Shown here: in pieces, positions 1-10,935 of the stretch
Layout: each line of letters begins with the position of its first letter
How positions within the stretch are numbered: position 1 is the stretch's first letter
Source: Edaphovirga cremea
Lineage (GTDB): Bacteria > Pseudomonadota > Gammaproteobacteria > Enterobacterales > Enterobacteriaceae
Reading direction: 5' to 3'
DNA: 64,000 nt
Assembly: GCF_003332275.1 (NCBI RefSeq)
Contig: NZ_QOVA01000003.1
Location: forward strand, 352,849-416,848
The notes under the pieces: model-generated
What the model saw: only the letters and a program-made list of their open reading frames with translations
What the model was told of the DNA's origin: nothing
Databases searched by the model: none
Program-made: the position numbers and the translations under genes

Positions 1-1
1 T

Positions 2-2407
2 ACCGGTGAAGGTAAAACCCTGACGGCAACTCTGCCCGCGTATCTGAATGCGTTGAGCGGCAGGGGCGTACACGTCGTTACCGTCAACGATTATCTGGCT
101 CAGCGCGATGCTGAAAATAACCGTCCACTGTTTGAATTCCTCGGCTTGAGCATTGGCATCAACCTGCCAGGTATGCCCGCCCCGGCAAAACGCGCAGCCT
201 ACGCAGCCGACATAACCTACGGTACGAACAACGAGTATGGTTTTGACTACCTGCGTGACAACATGGCGTTCAGCCCTGAAGAGCGTGTTCAGCGTAAACT
301 GCACTATGCGTTGGTGGATGAGGTCGACTCCATTCTGATCGATGAAGCGCGTACCCCATTGATCATCTCTGGCCCAGCTGAAGACAGCTCAGATATGTAT
401 ATCAAGGTTAATAAGTTGATTCCCAAGCTTATTCGCCAGGAAAAAGAAGACTCTGAAACGTTCCACGGCGAAGGTCACTTCTCGGTAGATGAAAAATCAC
501 GCCAGGTTAACCTGACCGAACGCGGCCTGATTCTGATCGAAGAGTTACTGATGGAAGCCGGGATTATGGAAGAGGGTGAGTCTCTCTATTCACCAACCAA
601 CATAATGCTGATGCATCACGTTACTGCGGCATTGCGCGCGCACGTGTTGTTTACCCGTGATGTTGACTACATTGTTAAAGATGGCGAAGTCATCATCGTT
701 GATGAGCACACTGGCCGTACCATGCAGGGGCGTCGCTGGTCTGATGGTTTGCATCAGGCTGTTGAAGCGAAAGAAGGTGTGGAGATCCAAAACGAGAACC
801 AGACGCTGGCCTCGATTACCTTCCAGAACTACTTCCGCCTGTATGAAAAACTGGCCGGTATGACCGGTACAGCAGATACCGAAGCGTTTGAATTCAGTTC
901 TATTTATAAGCTCGACACTATCGTTGTGCCAACCAACCGTCCGATGGTGCGTAAAGATCTGCCTGATCTGGTCTATATGACCGAAATGGAAAAGATTGGC
1001 GCAATCATTGAAGATATCAAGGCATGTACTGCAAACGGCCAGCCTGTTCTGGTGGGGACGATTTCGATTGAAAAATCCGAAGTGGTATCTCGCGAGCTGG
1101 ATAAAGCCGGTATCAAGCATAGCGTCCTGAACGCCAAATTCCACGCCAAAGAAGCGGAGATCGTTTCGCAAGCTGGTCAACCATGCGCTGTCACTATCGC
1201 CACCAACATGGCCGGTCGTGGTACCGATATCGTGTTGGGTGGTAGCTGGCAGGTAGAAATCGCTGAACTCGAAGAGCCGACAGAAGAGCAGATCGCGGCA
1301 ATCAAAGCGGCATGGCAGGTGCGTCATGATGCAGTCCTCAAATCCGGTGGTCTGCATATCATTGGTACTGAGCGTCATGAATCACGCCGTATCGATAACC
1401 AATTACGTGGTCGTTCAGGTCGTCAGGGTGACGCCGGTTCTTCACGCTTCTACCTGTCAATGGAAGATGCCCTGATGCGTATTTTCGCCTCGGATCGCGT
1501 TTCTGGCATGATGCGTAAACTGGGTATGAAACCGGGTGAAGCGATTGAGCATCCATGGGTAACCAAAGCCATTGCCAATGCGCAGCGTAAAGTGGAAAGC
1601 CGCAACTTTGATATTCGTAAGCAATTGCTGGAATACGATGATGTGGCTAACGATCAACGTCGTGCTATCTACTCGCAACGTAATGAACTGCTTGATGTTT
1701 CTGATGTTAGTGAAACGATTAACAGTATTCGCGAGGATGTCTTTAAAGTCGTGCTGGATACCTATATTCCGCCGCAATCCCTGGAAGAAATGTGGGATGT
1801 TCCTGGTCTCGAACAGCGCCTGAAGGCAGATTTCGATCTCGACATGCCAGTTGCTGAATGGCTGGATAAAGAACCGCAATTGCATGAAGAAACGCTGCGT
1901 GAACGTATTCTGCAGCAATCCATCGAAGTTTATCAGCGTAAAGAAGAAGTCGTCGGCGTCGAAATGATGCGTAACTTCGAAAAAGGCGTAATGCTGCAAA
2001 CGCTGGATTCATTGTGGAAAGAGCATCTTGCCGCGATGGATTACTTGCGTCAGGGCATCCACCTGCGTGGTTATGCGCAGAAAGATCCTAAGCAGGAATA
2101 CAAGCGCGAGTCATTCTCCATGTTTGCTGCCATGCTGGAGTCACTGAAGTACGAAGTGATCAGCGTATTGAGCAAAGTTCAGGTGCGGATGCCGGAAGAG
2201 GTTGAAGCGCTCGAACAGCAACGTCGTGAAGAGGCGGAGCGTTTGGCCCGTCAGCAGCAACTGAGTCATCAGGAAGAGCCGTCACTGTTGGATGATCGCG
2301 ATCCGAATGCGCCAGCGCGAGCCGATCGCAAGGTGGGTCGTAACGATCCTTGCCCATGCGGTTCCGGTAAAAAGTACAAGCAATGTCACGGTCGTTTGCA
2401 GAAATAA
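2..2407 (+). CDS. secA: SecA preprotein translocase ATPase (5' end outside window)
   Basis: SecA is the ATP-driven motor that pushes unfolded preproteins through SecYEG at the inner membrane. The reading frame is open from base 2 and begins inside the Walker A motif (TGEGKT), so about 100 N-terminal residues of the roughly 900-residue family lie before the window; 801 residues remain. The Walker B/DEAD-like segment ([13 protein letters not shown]) follows near position 325 of the DNA. Helicase motifs ([18 protein letters not shown]) lie around 1200-1440. The extreme C-terminus is the zinc-binding SecB/ribosome-contact tail with the pattern CPCGSG...KQCH. It is followed by a strong terminator and then mutT, as in E. 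coli. Identity is certain from the length and motifs. Confidence 0.98.
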   Translation, partial: TGEGKTLTATLPAYLNALSGRGVHVVTVNDYLAQRDAENNRPLFEFLGLSIGINLPGMPAPAKRAAYAADITYGTNNEYGFDYLRDNMAFSPEERVQRKLHYALVDEVDSILIDEARTPLIISGPAEDSSDMYIKVNKLIPKLIRQEKEDSETFHGEGHFSVDEKSRQVNLTERGLILIEELLMEAGIMEEGESLYSPTNIMLMHHVTAALRAHVLFTRDVDYIVKDGEVIIVDEHTGRTMQGRRWSDGLHQAVEAKEGVEIQNENQTLASITFQNYFRLYEKLAGMTGTADTEAFEFSSIYKLDTIVVPTNRPMVRKDLPDLVYMTEMEKIGAIIEDIKACTANGQPVLVGTISIEKSEVVSRELDKAGIKHSVLNAKFHAKEAEIVSQAGQPCAVTIATNMAGRGTDIVLGGSWQVEIAELEEPTEEQIAAIKAAWQVRHDAVLKSGGLHIIGTERHESRRIDNQLRGRSGRQGDAGSSRFYLSMEDALMRIFASDRVSGMMRKLGMKPGEAIEHPWVTKAIANAQRKVESRNFDIRKQLLEYDDVANDQRRAIYSQRNELLDVSDVSETINSIREDVFKVVLDTYIPPQSLEEMWDVPGLEQRLKADFDLDMPVAEWLDKEPQLHEETLRERILQQSIEVYQRKEEVVGVEMMRNFEKGVMLQTLDSLWKEHLAAMDYLRQGIHLRGYAQKDPKQEYKRESFSMFAAMLESLKYEVISVLSKVQVRMPEEVEALEQQRREEAERLARQQQLSHQEEPSLLDDRDPNAPARADRKVGRNDPCPCGSGKKYKQCHGRLQK

Positions 2408-2448
2408 CGTGGTATTGATCTAGCAGTAATTTCAGACAATGACATATC

Positions 2449-2475
2449 AAGGGCGGTTTATCACCGCCCTTTTTT
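2449..2475 (+). terminator. Rho-independent terminator after secA
   Basis: A 9-bp perfect stem (AAGGGCGGT / ACCGCCCTT) with a 5-nt loop runs straight into a run of T residues. It lies between secA and mutT, 13 bases before the mutT start, so mutT is either expressed by read-through or from a promoter not seen here. Confidence 0.85.
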
Positions 2476-2488
2476 ACGGGAAAAAATC

Positions 2489-2881
2489 ATGGCTTTGAAA
2501 CACTTGCAGATTGCAGTCGGGATCATTCGCAACCCGCAGAAAGAGATTTTCATTACCCAGCGCATGGCATCGTCGCATATGGCAGGATTTTGGGAATTTC
2601 CTGGTGGTAAAGTTGAAGTGGGTGAAACGCCAGAGCAGGCATTAATCCGCGAATTGTATGAAGAGACGGGTATCAATGCACTCAGTCCTTTGCCGCTGAG
2701 TACGGTAGAACATCAGTTTGATGACCGGGTTGTCACTCTCTATTTCTTTATGGTGGAAGAGTGGGAAGGTGAACCTTTTGGCCGCGAAGGACAACCGATG
2801 CGATGGATTAATCAAGCTGAGCTGAATGCCGACGAATTCCCACCAGCCAACGCAAGCATCATCGAATTATTACAGGCGTAG
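2489..2881 (+). CDS. mutT: MutT 8-oxo-dGTP diphosphatase
   Basis: MutT hydrolyses 8-oxo-dGTP to the monophosphate and so prevents A:T to C:G transversions. The 130-residue product carries a complete Nudix box: G40, E46, then R54-E55 and E58-E59 with G61, matching GX5EX7REUXEEXGU. It follows the secA terminator directly, the position it holds in E. coli. The start at 2489 is the first ATG after an A-rich stretch preceded by GGG. The length equals the usual MutT (about 129 residues). Downstream it converges with yacG. Confidence 0.96.
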   Translation: MALKHLQIAVGIIRNPQKEIFITQRMASSHMAGFWEFPGGKVEVGETPEQALIRELYEETGINALSPLPLSTVEHQFDDRVVTLYFFMVEEWEGEPFGREGQPMRWINQAELNADEFPPANASIIELLQA

Positions 2882-2917
2882 TGCGGCAGGTAGGCAGTAT
2901 GGTGAGTTAGTGCTATG

Positions 2918-2945
2918 GCGATAGCGGGAACTAACCTGCTATCGC
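2918..2945. repeat. Inverted repeat between convergent mutT and yacG
   Basis: GCGATAGC and GCTATCGC form an 8-bp perfect stem, extendable by G:C pairs in the loop, in the 100-bp convergent gap. There is no T run on either side, so it is at best a weak or Rho-assisted end for either transcript. An overlapping alternative pairing (GTTAG/CTAAC) also exists. Confidence 0.4.
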
Positions 2946-2982
2946 ATCCTATTGATTAAAAATGGGAAGATGATGAGTGGGA

Positions 2983-3177
2983 TTATTCCTCGTCGCTCCA
3001 TTCATCAAGTTCGTTGATTTCCCCACTGCTTGGGATACGTTTTTCCTCATCAGCCCATTCACCCAAATCGATCAACTGGCAACGTTTGGAGCAGAAAGGG
3101 CGATACGGACTCTGTTTCCCCCACACGACGGAAGTACCACAGGTCGGGCAATTAACGACGGTATCTTCAATATCCAT
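2983..3177 (-). CDS. yacG: YacG DNA gyrase inhibitor, zinc-binding
   Basis: This small 64-residue protein has a CPTC...CSKRC zinc site (Cys-X2-Cys and Cys-X3-Cys) in its first half and an acidic C-terminal tail. In E. coli the family binds GyrB and inhibits gyrase. It is the last gene of a coaE-zapD-yacG transcript; its start lies 11 bases after the zapD stop. Length and motifs match the family. Confidence 0.95.
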   Translation of the reverse strand: MDIEDTVVNCPTCGTSVVWGKQSPYRPFCSKRCQLIDLGEWADEEKRIPSSGEINELDEWSDEE

Positions 3178-3188
3178 TTCTTATCTCC

Positions 3189-3941
3189 TTAACAACAGGC
3201 CAGTTCAAAGGTCAGACGAGCAGGAACCTGGCCGCGTTCACTGTCTAAATGCAAAAAGCGAATTGCGTAACGGGTCTTGTGTCCAGACACTTGCGGATAA
3301 AGCTGGTGCTCCAGCGAAATGCGCAAACGCAGCAGATCGGCTCCCTCGGCATTGTCCTGAAAGAATCCATTCAGACTGGTCTGATTATGGAATTGACCGG
3401 ACTGGCGAACCAGATCGAGAACCATGGTGAGTGACTGATTCAGTGGCGCGAGGCTCTCAAGCCAGATTTGAACCTGCTTATCCCGCTCGGATTGAGGTAC
3501 ATGCATCCACATATGCAACGTTGGAAGATCGAAACTACAGCAACCGCCAGGAATGCTCAGACGCTGCTTAACCAGTGCAATCAACCGATCCTCCTTAAGT
3601 CCTTGCCCCATACGCGGTGCAGACATCAGCACTGCGGCCCGCTCTTTGAGCGTGCGGCGCAGACCTTCCACCCGCTCCATATCGACACCCGGAACATCCG
3701 CCCAAAGCCGAAGTTTCTGTTGTTGACGCTCTAACTCTTTCAGCAAGTCCGTACGGACTTCACCCCGTTCGAGGACATCCAACAGATCGGAAACAGTACG
3801 AAAAAAAGTCAGGGCAGTGGCGATATCTTCCAGGATTGGATGGCGATGTAACTGTTGCAGTAAAAATTCAATACGCAACCAGGTACGCATTTTCTCATTT
3901 AAGGGATGTTCAAAGAGAACAGTGGTGGAAACATCACTCAT
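3189..3941 (-). CDS. zapD: ZapD cell division factor
   Basis: The 250-residue cytoplasmic protein matches ZapD (YacF), which cross-links FtsZ filaments and supports Z-ring assembly. I recognise it from its N-terminal sequence ([20 protein letters not shown]), its C-terminal block of alternating charged and hydrophobic strands, its length (E. coli 247) and its position between coaE and yacG. It starts 5 bases after the coaE stop, which suggests translational coupling. Confidence 0.95.
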   Translation of the reverse strand: MSDVSTTVLFEHPLNEKMRTWLRIEFLLQQLHRHPILEDIATALTFFRTVSDLLDVLERGEVRTDLLKELERQQQKLRLWADVPGVDMERVEGLRRTLKERAAVLMSAPRMGQGLKEDRLIALVKQRLSIPGGCCSFDLPTLHMWMHVPQSERDKQVQIWLESLAPLNQSLTMVLDLVRQSGQFHNQTSLNGFFQDNAEGADLLRLRISLEHQLYPQVSGHKTRYAIRFLHLDSERGQVPARLTFELACC

Positions 3942-3946
3942 TTTTG

Positions 3947-4561
3947 TTAATCCTGTCTGGTTGCTGACGCGGCAAGCTGTAAATAACGGTCATGCAGGGC
4001 AGCAACACGCGGCTCGATTTCACTCGCATCACCGCTATTATCAATAATGTCATCAGCACAAGCCAGGCGCTGTTCGCGAGTAACCTGTGCTGCAAGAATA
4101 CTTTCCGCCTGCTGGCGGCTGACGCCGTCACGGGCTATTGTCCGGGAGAGTTGGGTATCCTTATCCACATCCACCACAAGTACGCGATCCGCGCGATCTT
4201 GTAATCCATTTTCGACCAGTAATGGCACCACCCATAAAACATAAGGCGTAGTTGCTGCCTTTATTTGCCGCTGGGTTTCAGCATGAATCAATGGGTGCAG
4301 AAGCTGATTAATCCATTGTTTTTCATTGGTATCACTGAATATTTTTTGCCTCAGCAGGCCGCGATTCAATGTTCCATCAGCCTGAATCATCTCTTGACCA
4401 AATCGTTGCGCGATAGAGAACAGTGCCGGACTGCCTGCTGCCACAACCTGACGGGCAATGATATCCGCATCAACGACCCTGATCCCCTTTTTCTCGAAGG
4501 CATCGGCCACCGTACTTTTTCCACTGCCAATACCGCCTGTCAGTGCAACGATGAAACTCAT
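3947..4561 (-). CDS. coaE: CoaE dephospho-CoA kinase
   Basis: CoaE phosphorylates the 3'-hydroxyl of the ribose in dephospho-CoA, the last step of coenzyme A synthesis. The chosen start gives 204 residues beginning [16 protein letters not shown], with the P-loop at residues 9-16 and the family's DAD...R motif just after it. A longer open frame upstream (to 4627) adds 22 residues unlike the family, so I reject it. First gene of coaE-zapD-yacG. The pantothenate genes panB, panC and panD that feed this pathway are also in the window (35.8-38 kb). Confidence 0.96.
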   Translation of the reverse strand: MSFIVALTGGIGSGKSTVADAFEKKGIRVVDADIIARQVVAAGSPALFSIAQRFGQEMIQADGTLNRGLLRQKIFSDTNEKQWINQLLHPLIHAETQRQIKAATTPYVLWVVPLLVENGLQDRADRVLVVDVDKDTQLSRTIARDGVSRQQAESILAAQVTREQRLACADDIIDNSGDASEIEPRVAALHDRYLQLAASATRQD

Positions 4562-4755
4562 GTCGTAGCTCTCGATAAAAAGAATAGGTGAATCATAAAG
4601 AGATCGCCTGGAAGTGCAAGCCACCAACCCGGGAGTTTTTGCTATTGCCGAGGCGTAAAAGTAAACAGAGTATGGCAGAGGTGAGGCGGATCACAGCATG
4701 ATTATTACAGGTAAACTTGTGTGATTGTAGCCTAAAAAAAGACGAAATCGCAGTC

Positions 4756-4783
4756 TTGTAGTGGGAATATTCATGCGTATGAT
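4756..4783 (+). promoter_or_regulatory. Candidate guaC promoter
   Basis: TTGTAG and TATGAT are separated by 16 bases, about 75 bases upstream of the guaC start, in the 298-bp gap between divergent coaE and guaC. The -10 is good, the -35 is mediocre. I saw no convincing PurR operator. Nothing else recognisable lies in this gap. Confidence 0.3.
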
Positions 4784-4859
4784 AGCGTCACTGGGAATGG
4801 CTTAAAAATACCCGATCACAACCCTTGCGATCCGTCGCCACAAACCAGGACATATTGTC

Positions 4860-5903
4860 ATGCGTATTGAAGAAGATTTGAAATTAGGCTTTAAAGATGT
4901 GTTGATTCGTCCTAAGCGTTCGACGTTGAAAAGCCGTTCGGAAGTGGAGCTTGAGCGTAGTTTTAGCTTCAAGCATTCAGGATGGAAATGGTCGGGCGTA
5001 CCGATTATCGCTGCTAATATGGATACAGTGGGCACCTTCCGCATGGCTGAAGTTCTGGCCTCCTTCGATATGTTGACGGCAGTGCACAAGCATTACACCG
5101 TTGAGCAGTGGGCCGCGTTTGTCCGTGATGCATCTGAAGATGTAATGCGTCACGTCATGGTTTCCACGGGCACCTCCCCGGCGGATTTCGACAAAATGAA
5201 GAAAATTCTGGCGCTCTCCCCGTCGCTGAAATTCATCTGTATTGATGTCGCCAACGGTTACTCGGAACATTTCGTTGCCTTCCTGCAAAAAGCGCGTGAA
5301 GCCTGCCCGGACAAAGTGATCTGCGCGGGTAACGTTGTGACGGGCGAAATGGTGGAAGAACTGATCCTTTCCGGCGCTGACATTGTAAAAGTAGGCATTG
5401 GTCCTGGTTCTGTTTGTACTACCCGAGTCAAAACCGGCGTGGGCTACCCACAACTGTCTGCGGTTATCGAATGCGCGGATGCCGCGCACGGGTTGGGCGG
5501 TCAGATCGTCAGTGATGGCGGTTGTGCTGTGCCTGGAGACGTGGCAAAAGCATTTGGCGGTGGAGCAGACTTCGTTATGTTGGGAGGAATGCTGGCCGGT
5601 CATGAAGAGTGTGAAGGTACTATCGTTGAAGAGAATGGCGCACGATTCATGCTGTTCTATGGCATGAGTTCTGAGTCGGCGATGAAACGTCACGTCGGCG
5701 GTGTGGCAGAATACCGTGCTGCCGAAGGTAAAACGGTCAAGTTACCGTTGCGTGGCCCGGTAGAAAATACCGTGCGTGATATCCATGGTGGCCTGCGTTC
5801 GGCTTGTACCTATGTAGGTGCTGAACGCCTGAAGGAACTGACCAAGCGCACCACTTTTATCCGTGTCGCTGAACAAGAAAACCGTACTTTCGGTAGCAAT
5901 TGA
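4860..5903 (+). CDS. guaC: GuaC GMP reductase
   Basis: GuaC converts GMP to IMP with NADPH, allowing guanine nucleotides to be recycled to adenine nucleotides. The 347-residue product has the same length as E. coli GuaC. It carries the IMPDH/GMPR signature [11 protein letters not shown], containing the catalytic cysteine (about residue 186) and threonine, and the SDGGC phosphate-binding segment. It is monocistronic, with a terminator just downstream and hofC convergent. Hpt in this window acts on the same purine salvage pool. Confidence 0.97.
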   Translation: MRIEEDLKLGFKDVLIRPKRSTLKSRSEVELERSFSFKHSGWKWSGVPIIAANMDTVGTFRMAEVLASFDMLTAVHKHYTVEQWAAFVRDASEDVMRHVMVSTGTSPADFDKMKKILALSPSLKFICIDVANGYSEHFVAFLQKAREACPDKVICAGNVVTGEMVEELILSGADIVKVGIGPGSVCTTRVKTGVGYPQLSAVIECADAAHGLGGQIVSDGGCAVPGDVAKAFGGGADFVMLGGMLAGHEECEGTIVEENGARFMLFYGMSSESAMKRHVGGVAEYRAAEGKTVKLPLRGPVENTVRDIHGGLRSACTYVGAERLKELTKRTTFIRVAEQENRTFGSN

Positions 5904-5937
5904 TTTTTTGCAACAACCGGATTTCGGTATGAGCAAC

Positions 5938-5969
5938 AGCAGGGTGGCACGCGTTCATCCTGCTTTTTT
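5938..5969 (+). terminator. Terminator after guaC
   Basis: AGCAGGgTG pairs with CAtCCTGCT (one mismatch) and is followed by six T residues. It sits in the convergent gap between guaC and hofC. Confidence 0.7.
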
Positions 5970-5993
5970 ACCTCTTCGTAAAAAAAGTCTGCA

Positions 5994-7193
5994 TTACCCC
6001 ATCACACTGCCTAACTGAAAAATAGGCAAATACATGGCAATCACCAGCCCACCGACCAATCCTCCGACGATCAGCATCATTATCGGTTCCAGCGTTTGAG
6101 CCAGCCCTTCTGCCAGTTGATAGGTTTGCTGTTCATTCCAATGGGCAAGGCGAGCCAGCAACGTGTCCAGCGCACCTGATTCTTCGCCTATCCGTATCAG
6201 TTGCTGACATAGGGGCGGAAAGAGGTGTTGTTTAGCCAAAGCCTGGTGCAGCGGAATACCTTGCGTGACCTGATGCTGTATTTCATTAATTGCCTGCCGG
6301 AAGCAGCGGTTGTTGATAGACAGGGCGGCAGCTTGCAGTCCGGTAATCAGGTTAAGTCCCGCCTGCTGGGTCATCGCCAATGTCTGAAATATTTGCGTCA
6401 GACAGCCACCGCAGATCAGTCGGGATATCAGCGGCACGGCCAATAATAATGTCTGTTCGCGAAACTGCCAGTGGGGCTGTGGATGGCAGCGTTTCATGTA
6501 TATCACCACCGCAATAATTATTGCCGCCACACACCAGGGACCCTTTGCAATAAGCCAGTCTGAAAAAGCCATGAGTGCCAGGGTGAACCAGGGCAACGGG
6601 GCATCAAAAGAGTCGTAAATACGGGCAAACTCGGGTAATACCAGCGTCAGCATCAAGAGGCTAACCAGCAGGGCAATCACGCAAACAATCATGGGATAGC
6701 GTACGGCTTTCTTTACCGTTTTATGCAACTGCTGTTGCCGCTCTTGCAACAAGGCCAACTGTTGGCAGCAGTCATCCAGTTTCCCGGTAAGTTCCCCAAT
6801 CTCAATGACCTGACGATAGATATTGGGAAATACCGTTGGATGCTCAGCAATCACCGTAGAGAAGGGGCGTCCTTGCGCGATCTGCTGGGTAACCTCTCGC
6901 AGAAGGCAGCGCCAACCTGGGCGATGGTGTTCGCTTGCCAGCAAGGTCAGCGCGTTCACCAGAGGCAGCCCGGCCTGTAGCAATGTGGCAAGTTGGCGGA
7001 ATAACACAATCAAATCGTCGGTTCGCCAATAACTCGCGGTTAGGCGCTGGTTGAATCTCACTGACAGCGGTTGCAGGCCCTCCTGAAACAGGTGCTGAAA
7101 AACCGCATCTTTTGCGGTGGCGATCATCTCGCCGTCACGGATTTGCCCCTGCGTGTCCAGTGCCTGCCACCGATAAAGCCGCACCTTATTCAA
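5994..7193 (-). CDS. hofC: HofC type IV pilus inner-membrane platform protein
   Basis: This 399-residue PilC/GspF-family protein has two repeated GspF domains (roughly residues 60-185 and 265-390) and three hydrophobic segments (about 165-190, 205-225 and 365-390). The family forms the inner-membrane platform on which the assembly ATPase builds type IV pili or type II pseudopili. Its start overlaps the end of hofB by 8 bases, and the hofB-hofC pair follows ppdD in one transcript. The frame is intact. Whether it makes surface pili here cannot be told from sequence. Confidence 0.93.
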   Translation of the reverse strand: MNKVRLYRWQALDTQGQIRDGEMIATAKDAVFQHLFQEGLQPLSVRFNQRLTASYWRTDDLIVLFRQLATLLQAGLPLVNALTLLASEHHRPGWRCLLREVTQQIAQGRPFSTVIAEHPTVFPNIYRQVIEIGELTGKLDDCCQQLALLQERQQQLHKTVKKAVRYPMIVCVIALLVSLLMLTLVLPEFARIYDSFDAPLPWFTLALMAFSDWLIAKGPWCVAAIIIAVVIYMKRCHPQPHWQFREQTLLLAVPLISRLICGGCLTQIFQTLAMTQQAGLNLITGLQAAALSINNRCFRQAINEIQHQVTQGIPLHQALAKQHLFPPLCQQLIRIGEESGALDTLLARLAHWNEQQTYQLAEGLAQTLEPIMMLIVGGLVGGLVIAMYLPIFQLGSVMG

Positions 7194-8649
7194 GCTGGCT
7201 CCCGACCACGCGATAGACCTCTTCCAGAGAGGTAATACCTTGCTCGGCCAGCGCTAGTCCCGCTGTCAGCAGTGATTGCTGACCTTGTTGGCGTGCAATC
7301 GTATTAAGCTCTGTGCTGCTGGCTCCGGCGACCAAGGCTTGCTGAATCTCAGCATCTACAATGAGCATTTCATATAACCCGGTACGACCATAATAGCCTG
7401 AAAAGCAGTGGCTACAGCCGATGGCCTTCCATGGGCGAAAGGGGGCGGGCCAGAGTTGGGGATCAATCAGAATGAACTCTTCGGTCTGTTCACGACAGTG
7501 TTGGCAAAGCCGACGAACGAGTCGTTGTGCAATCACCAACCGTAGACATGAGGCAATCAGGTAACCGGCGATTCCCATCTGGTTCAAGCGGATCAGCGTC
7601 TCGGCTGTTGAATTGGTATGCAGGGTTGAAAGCACCAGATGTCCGGTCTGCGCGGCTTTAACGGCGATCTCGGCTGTTTCTGCATCCCGGATTTCTCCCA
7701 CCATGATCACGTCAGGATCCTGGCGCAGTAACGCTCGCAGAACCCGTGCAAAACTGAGTTCGGCTTTGGTGTTTATTTGCGTCTGATTAATCCCTGGCAC
7801 AGGAATTTCAACTGGATCCTCCACGCTACAGATATTGCGCTGAATACAGTTCAGATATTTCAGGCCGCTATAGAGCGTGATGGTTTTTCCGCTACCCGTA
7901 GGACCAGTGACCAGAATCAATCCCTGAGGACTGTCCAGCGCCTGCAAATAACGATTTACTGCGATTGCTGAAAAACCCAATTGCCCGATATCGAGACTCT
8001 GCTGAGTTGATTGCAGGATCCGCAGGACGATTTTCTCACCATAGGTAGTGGGAAGTGACGATATCCTCATGGAGTAACTCTGTTTTTCCAGTAATAGCGA
8101 GAGTTGACCATCCTGTGGCAGACGCCGCTCTGCCACATTCAGTTTCCCCATAATCTTCAAGCGTGCACTAACCCGGTTTGCCAGACCGGGAGGGGGTGGG
8201 GTCACTTCCTGCAATACACCATCAATACGCAGACGAACCCGATAACTGTGCTGGTAGGGTTCGAAATGGATATCTGATGCCCGGCGCTGTATCGCCAACT
8301 TCAGTGTCTGATTGATAAACTGCACGACAGGCGTTTCACTCTCCTCACTTAGCGAATCCATGGGTTCATGCGAAGCGTTATCTGCGCCCTGAGTGGGTAA
8401 GGATGACCTTGTGGAACGACTCGCTTCGAGAGCCTGTTCCAGTTGCGCAGTTGGCCAGCGTACAGTCACAATTTTCAAGCCACTGGCAAAACGCAGGGTC
8501 GAGAATAGCTCTTCTGGGAGTTCCACTGCCGACGCAACGGTCAGCGTGTTTTGGTCAGCGGACACTGCCAGCGCCTGATAACGCTGGCAAAGCAGTTGCA
8601 GCGATGGGGAAATTTGTTGAACTTCACCGTTTATGGCGCCCATTGACAT
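7186..8649 (-). CDS. hofB: HofB type IV pilus assembly ATPase
   Basis: PilB/GspE-family hexameric ATPase that powers pilin polymerisation. Visible motifs are Walker A GPTGSGKT, the Asp-box region IRDAETAEIAVKAAQTGH, the His box STLHTN and a C-terminal four-cysteine zinc site (CQHC...CSHC). I place the start at the ATG at 8649 (487 residues), whose A is the last base of the ppdD TGA and which has GAGGAG just upstream. A longer frame to 8724 would overlap ppdD by 76 bases. All catalytic motifs are intact. Confidence 0.93.
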   Translation of the reverse strand: MSMGAINGEVQQISPSLQLLCQRYQALAVSADQNTLTVASAVELPEELFSTLRFASGLKIVTVRWPTAQLEQALEASRSTRSSLPTQGADNASHEPMDSLSEESETPVVQFINQTLKLAIQRRASDIHFEPYQHSYRVRLRIDGVLQEVTPPPPGLANRVSARLKIMGKLNVAERRLPQDGQLSLLLEKQSYSMRISSLPTTYGEKIVLRILQSTQQSLDIGQLGFSAIAVNRYLQALDSPQGLILVTGPTGSGKTITLYSGLKYLNCIQRNICSVEDPVEIPVPGINQTQINTKAELSFARVLRALLRQDPDVIMVGEIRDAETAEIAVKAAQTGHLVLSTLHTNSTAETLIRLNQMGIAGYLIASCLRLVIAQRLVRRLCQHCREQTEEFILIDPQLWPAPFRPWKAIGCSHCFSGYYGRTGLYEMLIVDAEIQQALVAGASSTELNTIARQQGQQSLLTAGLALAEQGITSLEEVYRVVGSQLE

Positions 8650-9092
8650 CACTCCTCTTCGCCAAAGCGGAATACATCCTCGCAGGCGCTCACCATCTCT
8701 GCCGAGCCTGAACTGGCGCTGCATACGCGGCTCCAGATCAGACCGCCTGCGTTACTGTCTGCAATGGGCGTCATGGTGACAGTCAGGCCGTTCAATGCCT
8801 GCTGTCCAAGCAGAATAATGACACCGTTGGTAACCTGAATATCGCTGACGTAGCGGGTGGATTTCGTCTCGGGAATATTTTGGCTGCCGCCATTACAACC
8901 GCCCAGATCACCCTGATCGATTGCACAAAGTTCTACAGCCGTTTTGTAGGGCATCATGGCCTGAAGCATGTCAGTCATTGCCGCTTTCTGGATATAACTC
9001 TGATAAGCGGGAATGCCAATGGCGCTGAGGATGGCAATGATGGCAATCACCACCATTAGCTCAATTAAGGTAAATCCTGATTGTCTGTGCAT
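8649..9092 (-). CDS. ppdD: PpdD type IV major pilin
   Basis: This 147-residue prepilin has the short basic leader MHRQSG followed by FTLIELMVVIAIIAIL, the classic prepilin peptidase site (cleavage and N-methylation between G and F) and hydrophobic N-terminal helix. Two cysteine pairs in the C-terminal half fit the pilin disulphides. The start at 9092 is preceded by GAGAAAGGA; a 70-residue upstream extension in the same frame is unlike any pilin. First gene of ppdD-hofB-hofC. The prepilin peptidase must be encoded elsewhere. Confidence 0.94.
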   Translation of the reverse strand: MHRQSGFTLIELMVVIAIIAILSAIGIPAYQSYIQKAAMTDMLQAMMPYKTAVELCAIDQGDLGGCNGGSQNIPETKSTRYVSDIQVTNGVIILLGQQALNGLTVTMTPIADSNAGGLIWSRVCSASSGSAEMVSACEDVFRFGEEE

Positions 9093-9323
9093 TCCTTTCT
9101 CTCTGGCAAAATGGATGTGGCAGAAAAATAAGGAAGATGGCCGGGCGTCGCCAGCAGCAAATACCGTCGTGTCGGCAAGGCTCGGGAATAAAATAATGGG
9201 TGACTGCGTATTGCACAGGCGTTGTGCGCAGCTACGCAACTTTAACGGGGGGAAGAGAAGAAACCAGGAAAATGCAAGATCAGGAAACTGCCCCCTAAAC
9301 ATTGTTCAAGGGGCGGGAACGGA

Positions 9324-10256
<933 letters not shown>

Positions 10257-10307
10257 CTACCCTGTTGGCGTCATAAGTACCACCGGAGCACGAAAAAGAG
10301 GTAAGTC

Positions 10308-10859
10308 ATGCAGTTAGAGAATGGCTGGATTATGGGTGTAAGAAGGGTGGAGTCACCCCATTGCGATCTTCGCCCAGAGGATGAGTCCCCCTCATTGCTG
10401 GTGGTGCATAATATCAGCCTGCCACCGGGCGAATTTGGTGGCCCCTATATTGATCAATTATTTACCGGTACGTTGGATCCCGAAGATCACCCTTTCTTTG
10501 CCGAGATCTGCCATTTGCGCGTTGCCGCCCATTGCCTGATTCGTCGGGACGGTGAAATTGTGCAATACGTACCTTTTGATAAGCGGGCGTGGCATGCTGG
10601 CGTATCCCAATGGAAGGGACGTGAACGCTGTAATGACTTCTCTATTGGCATCGAGTTGGAAGGAACTGACATATTACCCTTTACCGATGTTCAGTATCGG
10701 AGCTTGATCGATATCAGTGAGTTGTTAATTGGCTACTATCCTATTACTTTAGAGAACATTACTGGCCATAGCGATATTGCGCCGGGACGTAAAACTGACC
10801 CTGGTCCGGCATTTGATTGGCCGCGCTACCGCCTTTCATTGATTGAACGCAGACCGTAG
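10308..10859 (+). CDS. ampD: AmpD 1,6-anhydro-N-acetylmuramyl-L-alanine amidase
   Basis: Cytoplasmic zinc amidase that removes the peptide from anhydro-muropeptides during cell wall recycling; loss of it induces AmpC in species with AmpR. The 183-residue length is exactly that of E. coli. Zinc ligands are visible as VVHN, HSDIAPGRKTDPG (His and Asp) and a central conserved His, and the fold is Amidase_2. Start at 10308 follows GAGGTAAGTC. It forms a pair with ampE. No ampC/ampR is present in the window. Confidence 0.97.
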   Translation: MQLENGWIMGVRRVESPHCDLRPEDESPSLLVVHNISLPPGEFGGPYIDQLFTGTLDPEDHPFFAEICHLRVAAHCLIRRDGEIVQYVPFDKRAWHAGVSQWKGRERCNDFSIGIELEGTDILPFTDVQYRSLIDISELLIGYYPITLENITGHSDIAPGRKTDPGPAFDWPRYRLSLIERRP

Positions 10860-10935
10860 GAATATTTTGGCTGCTTACCGATGGATCCTGTTTAACCGCT
10901 CAGATGGCGACTAAGAAAAGGGAGTGTAAAAGACA

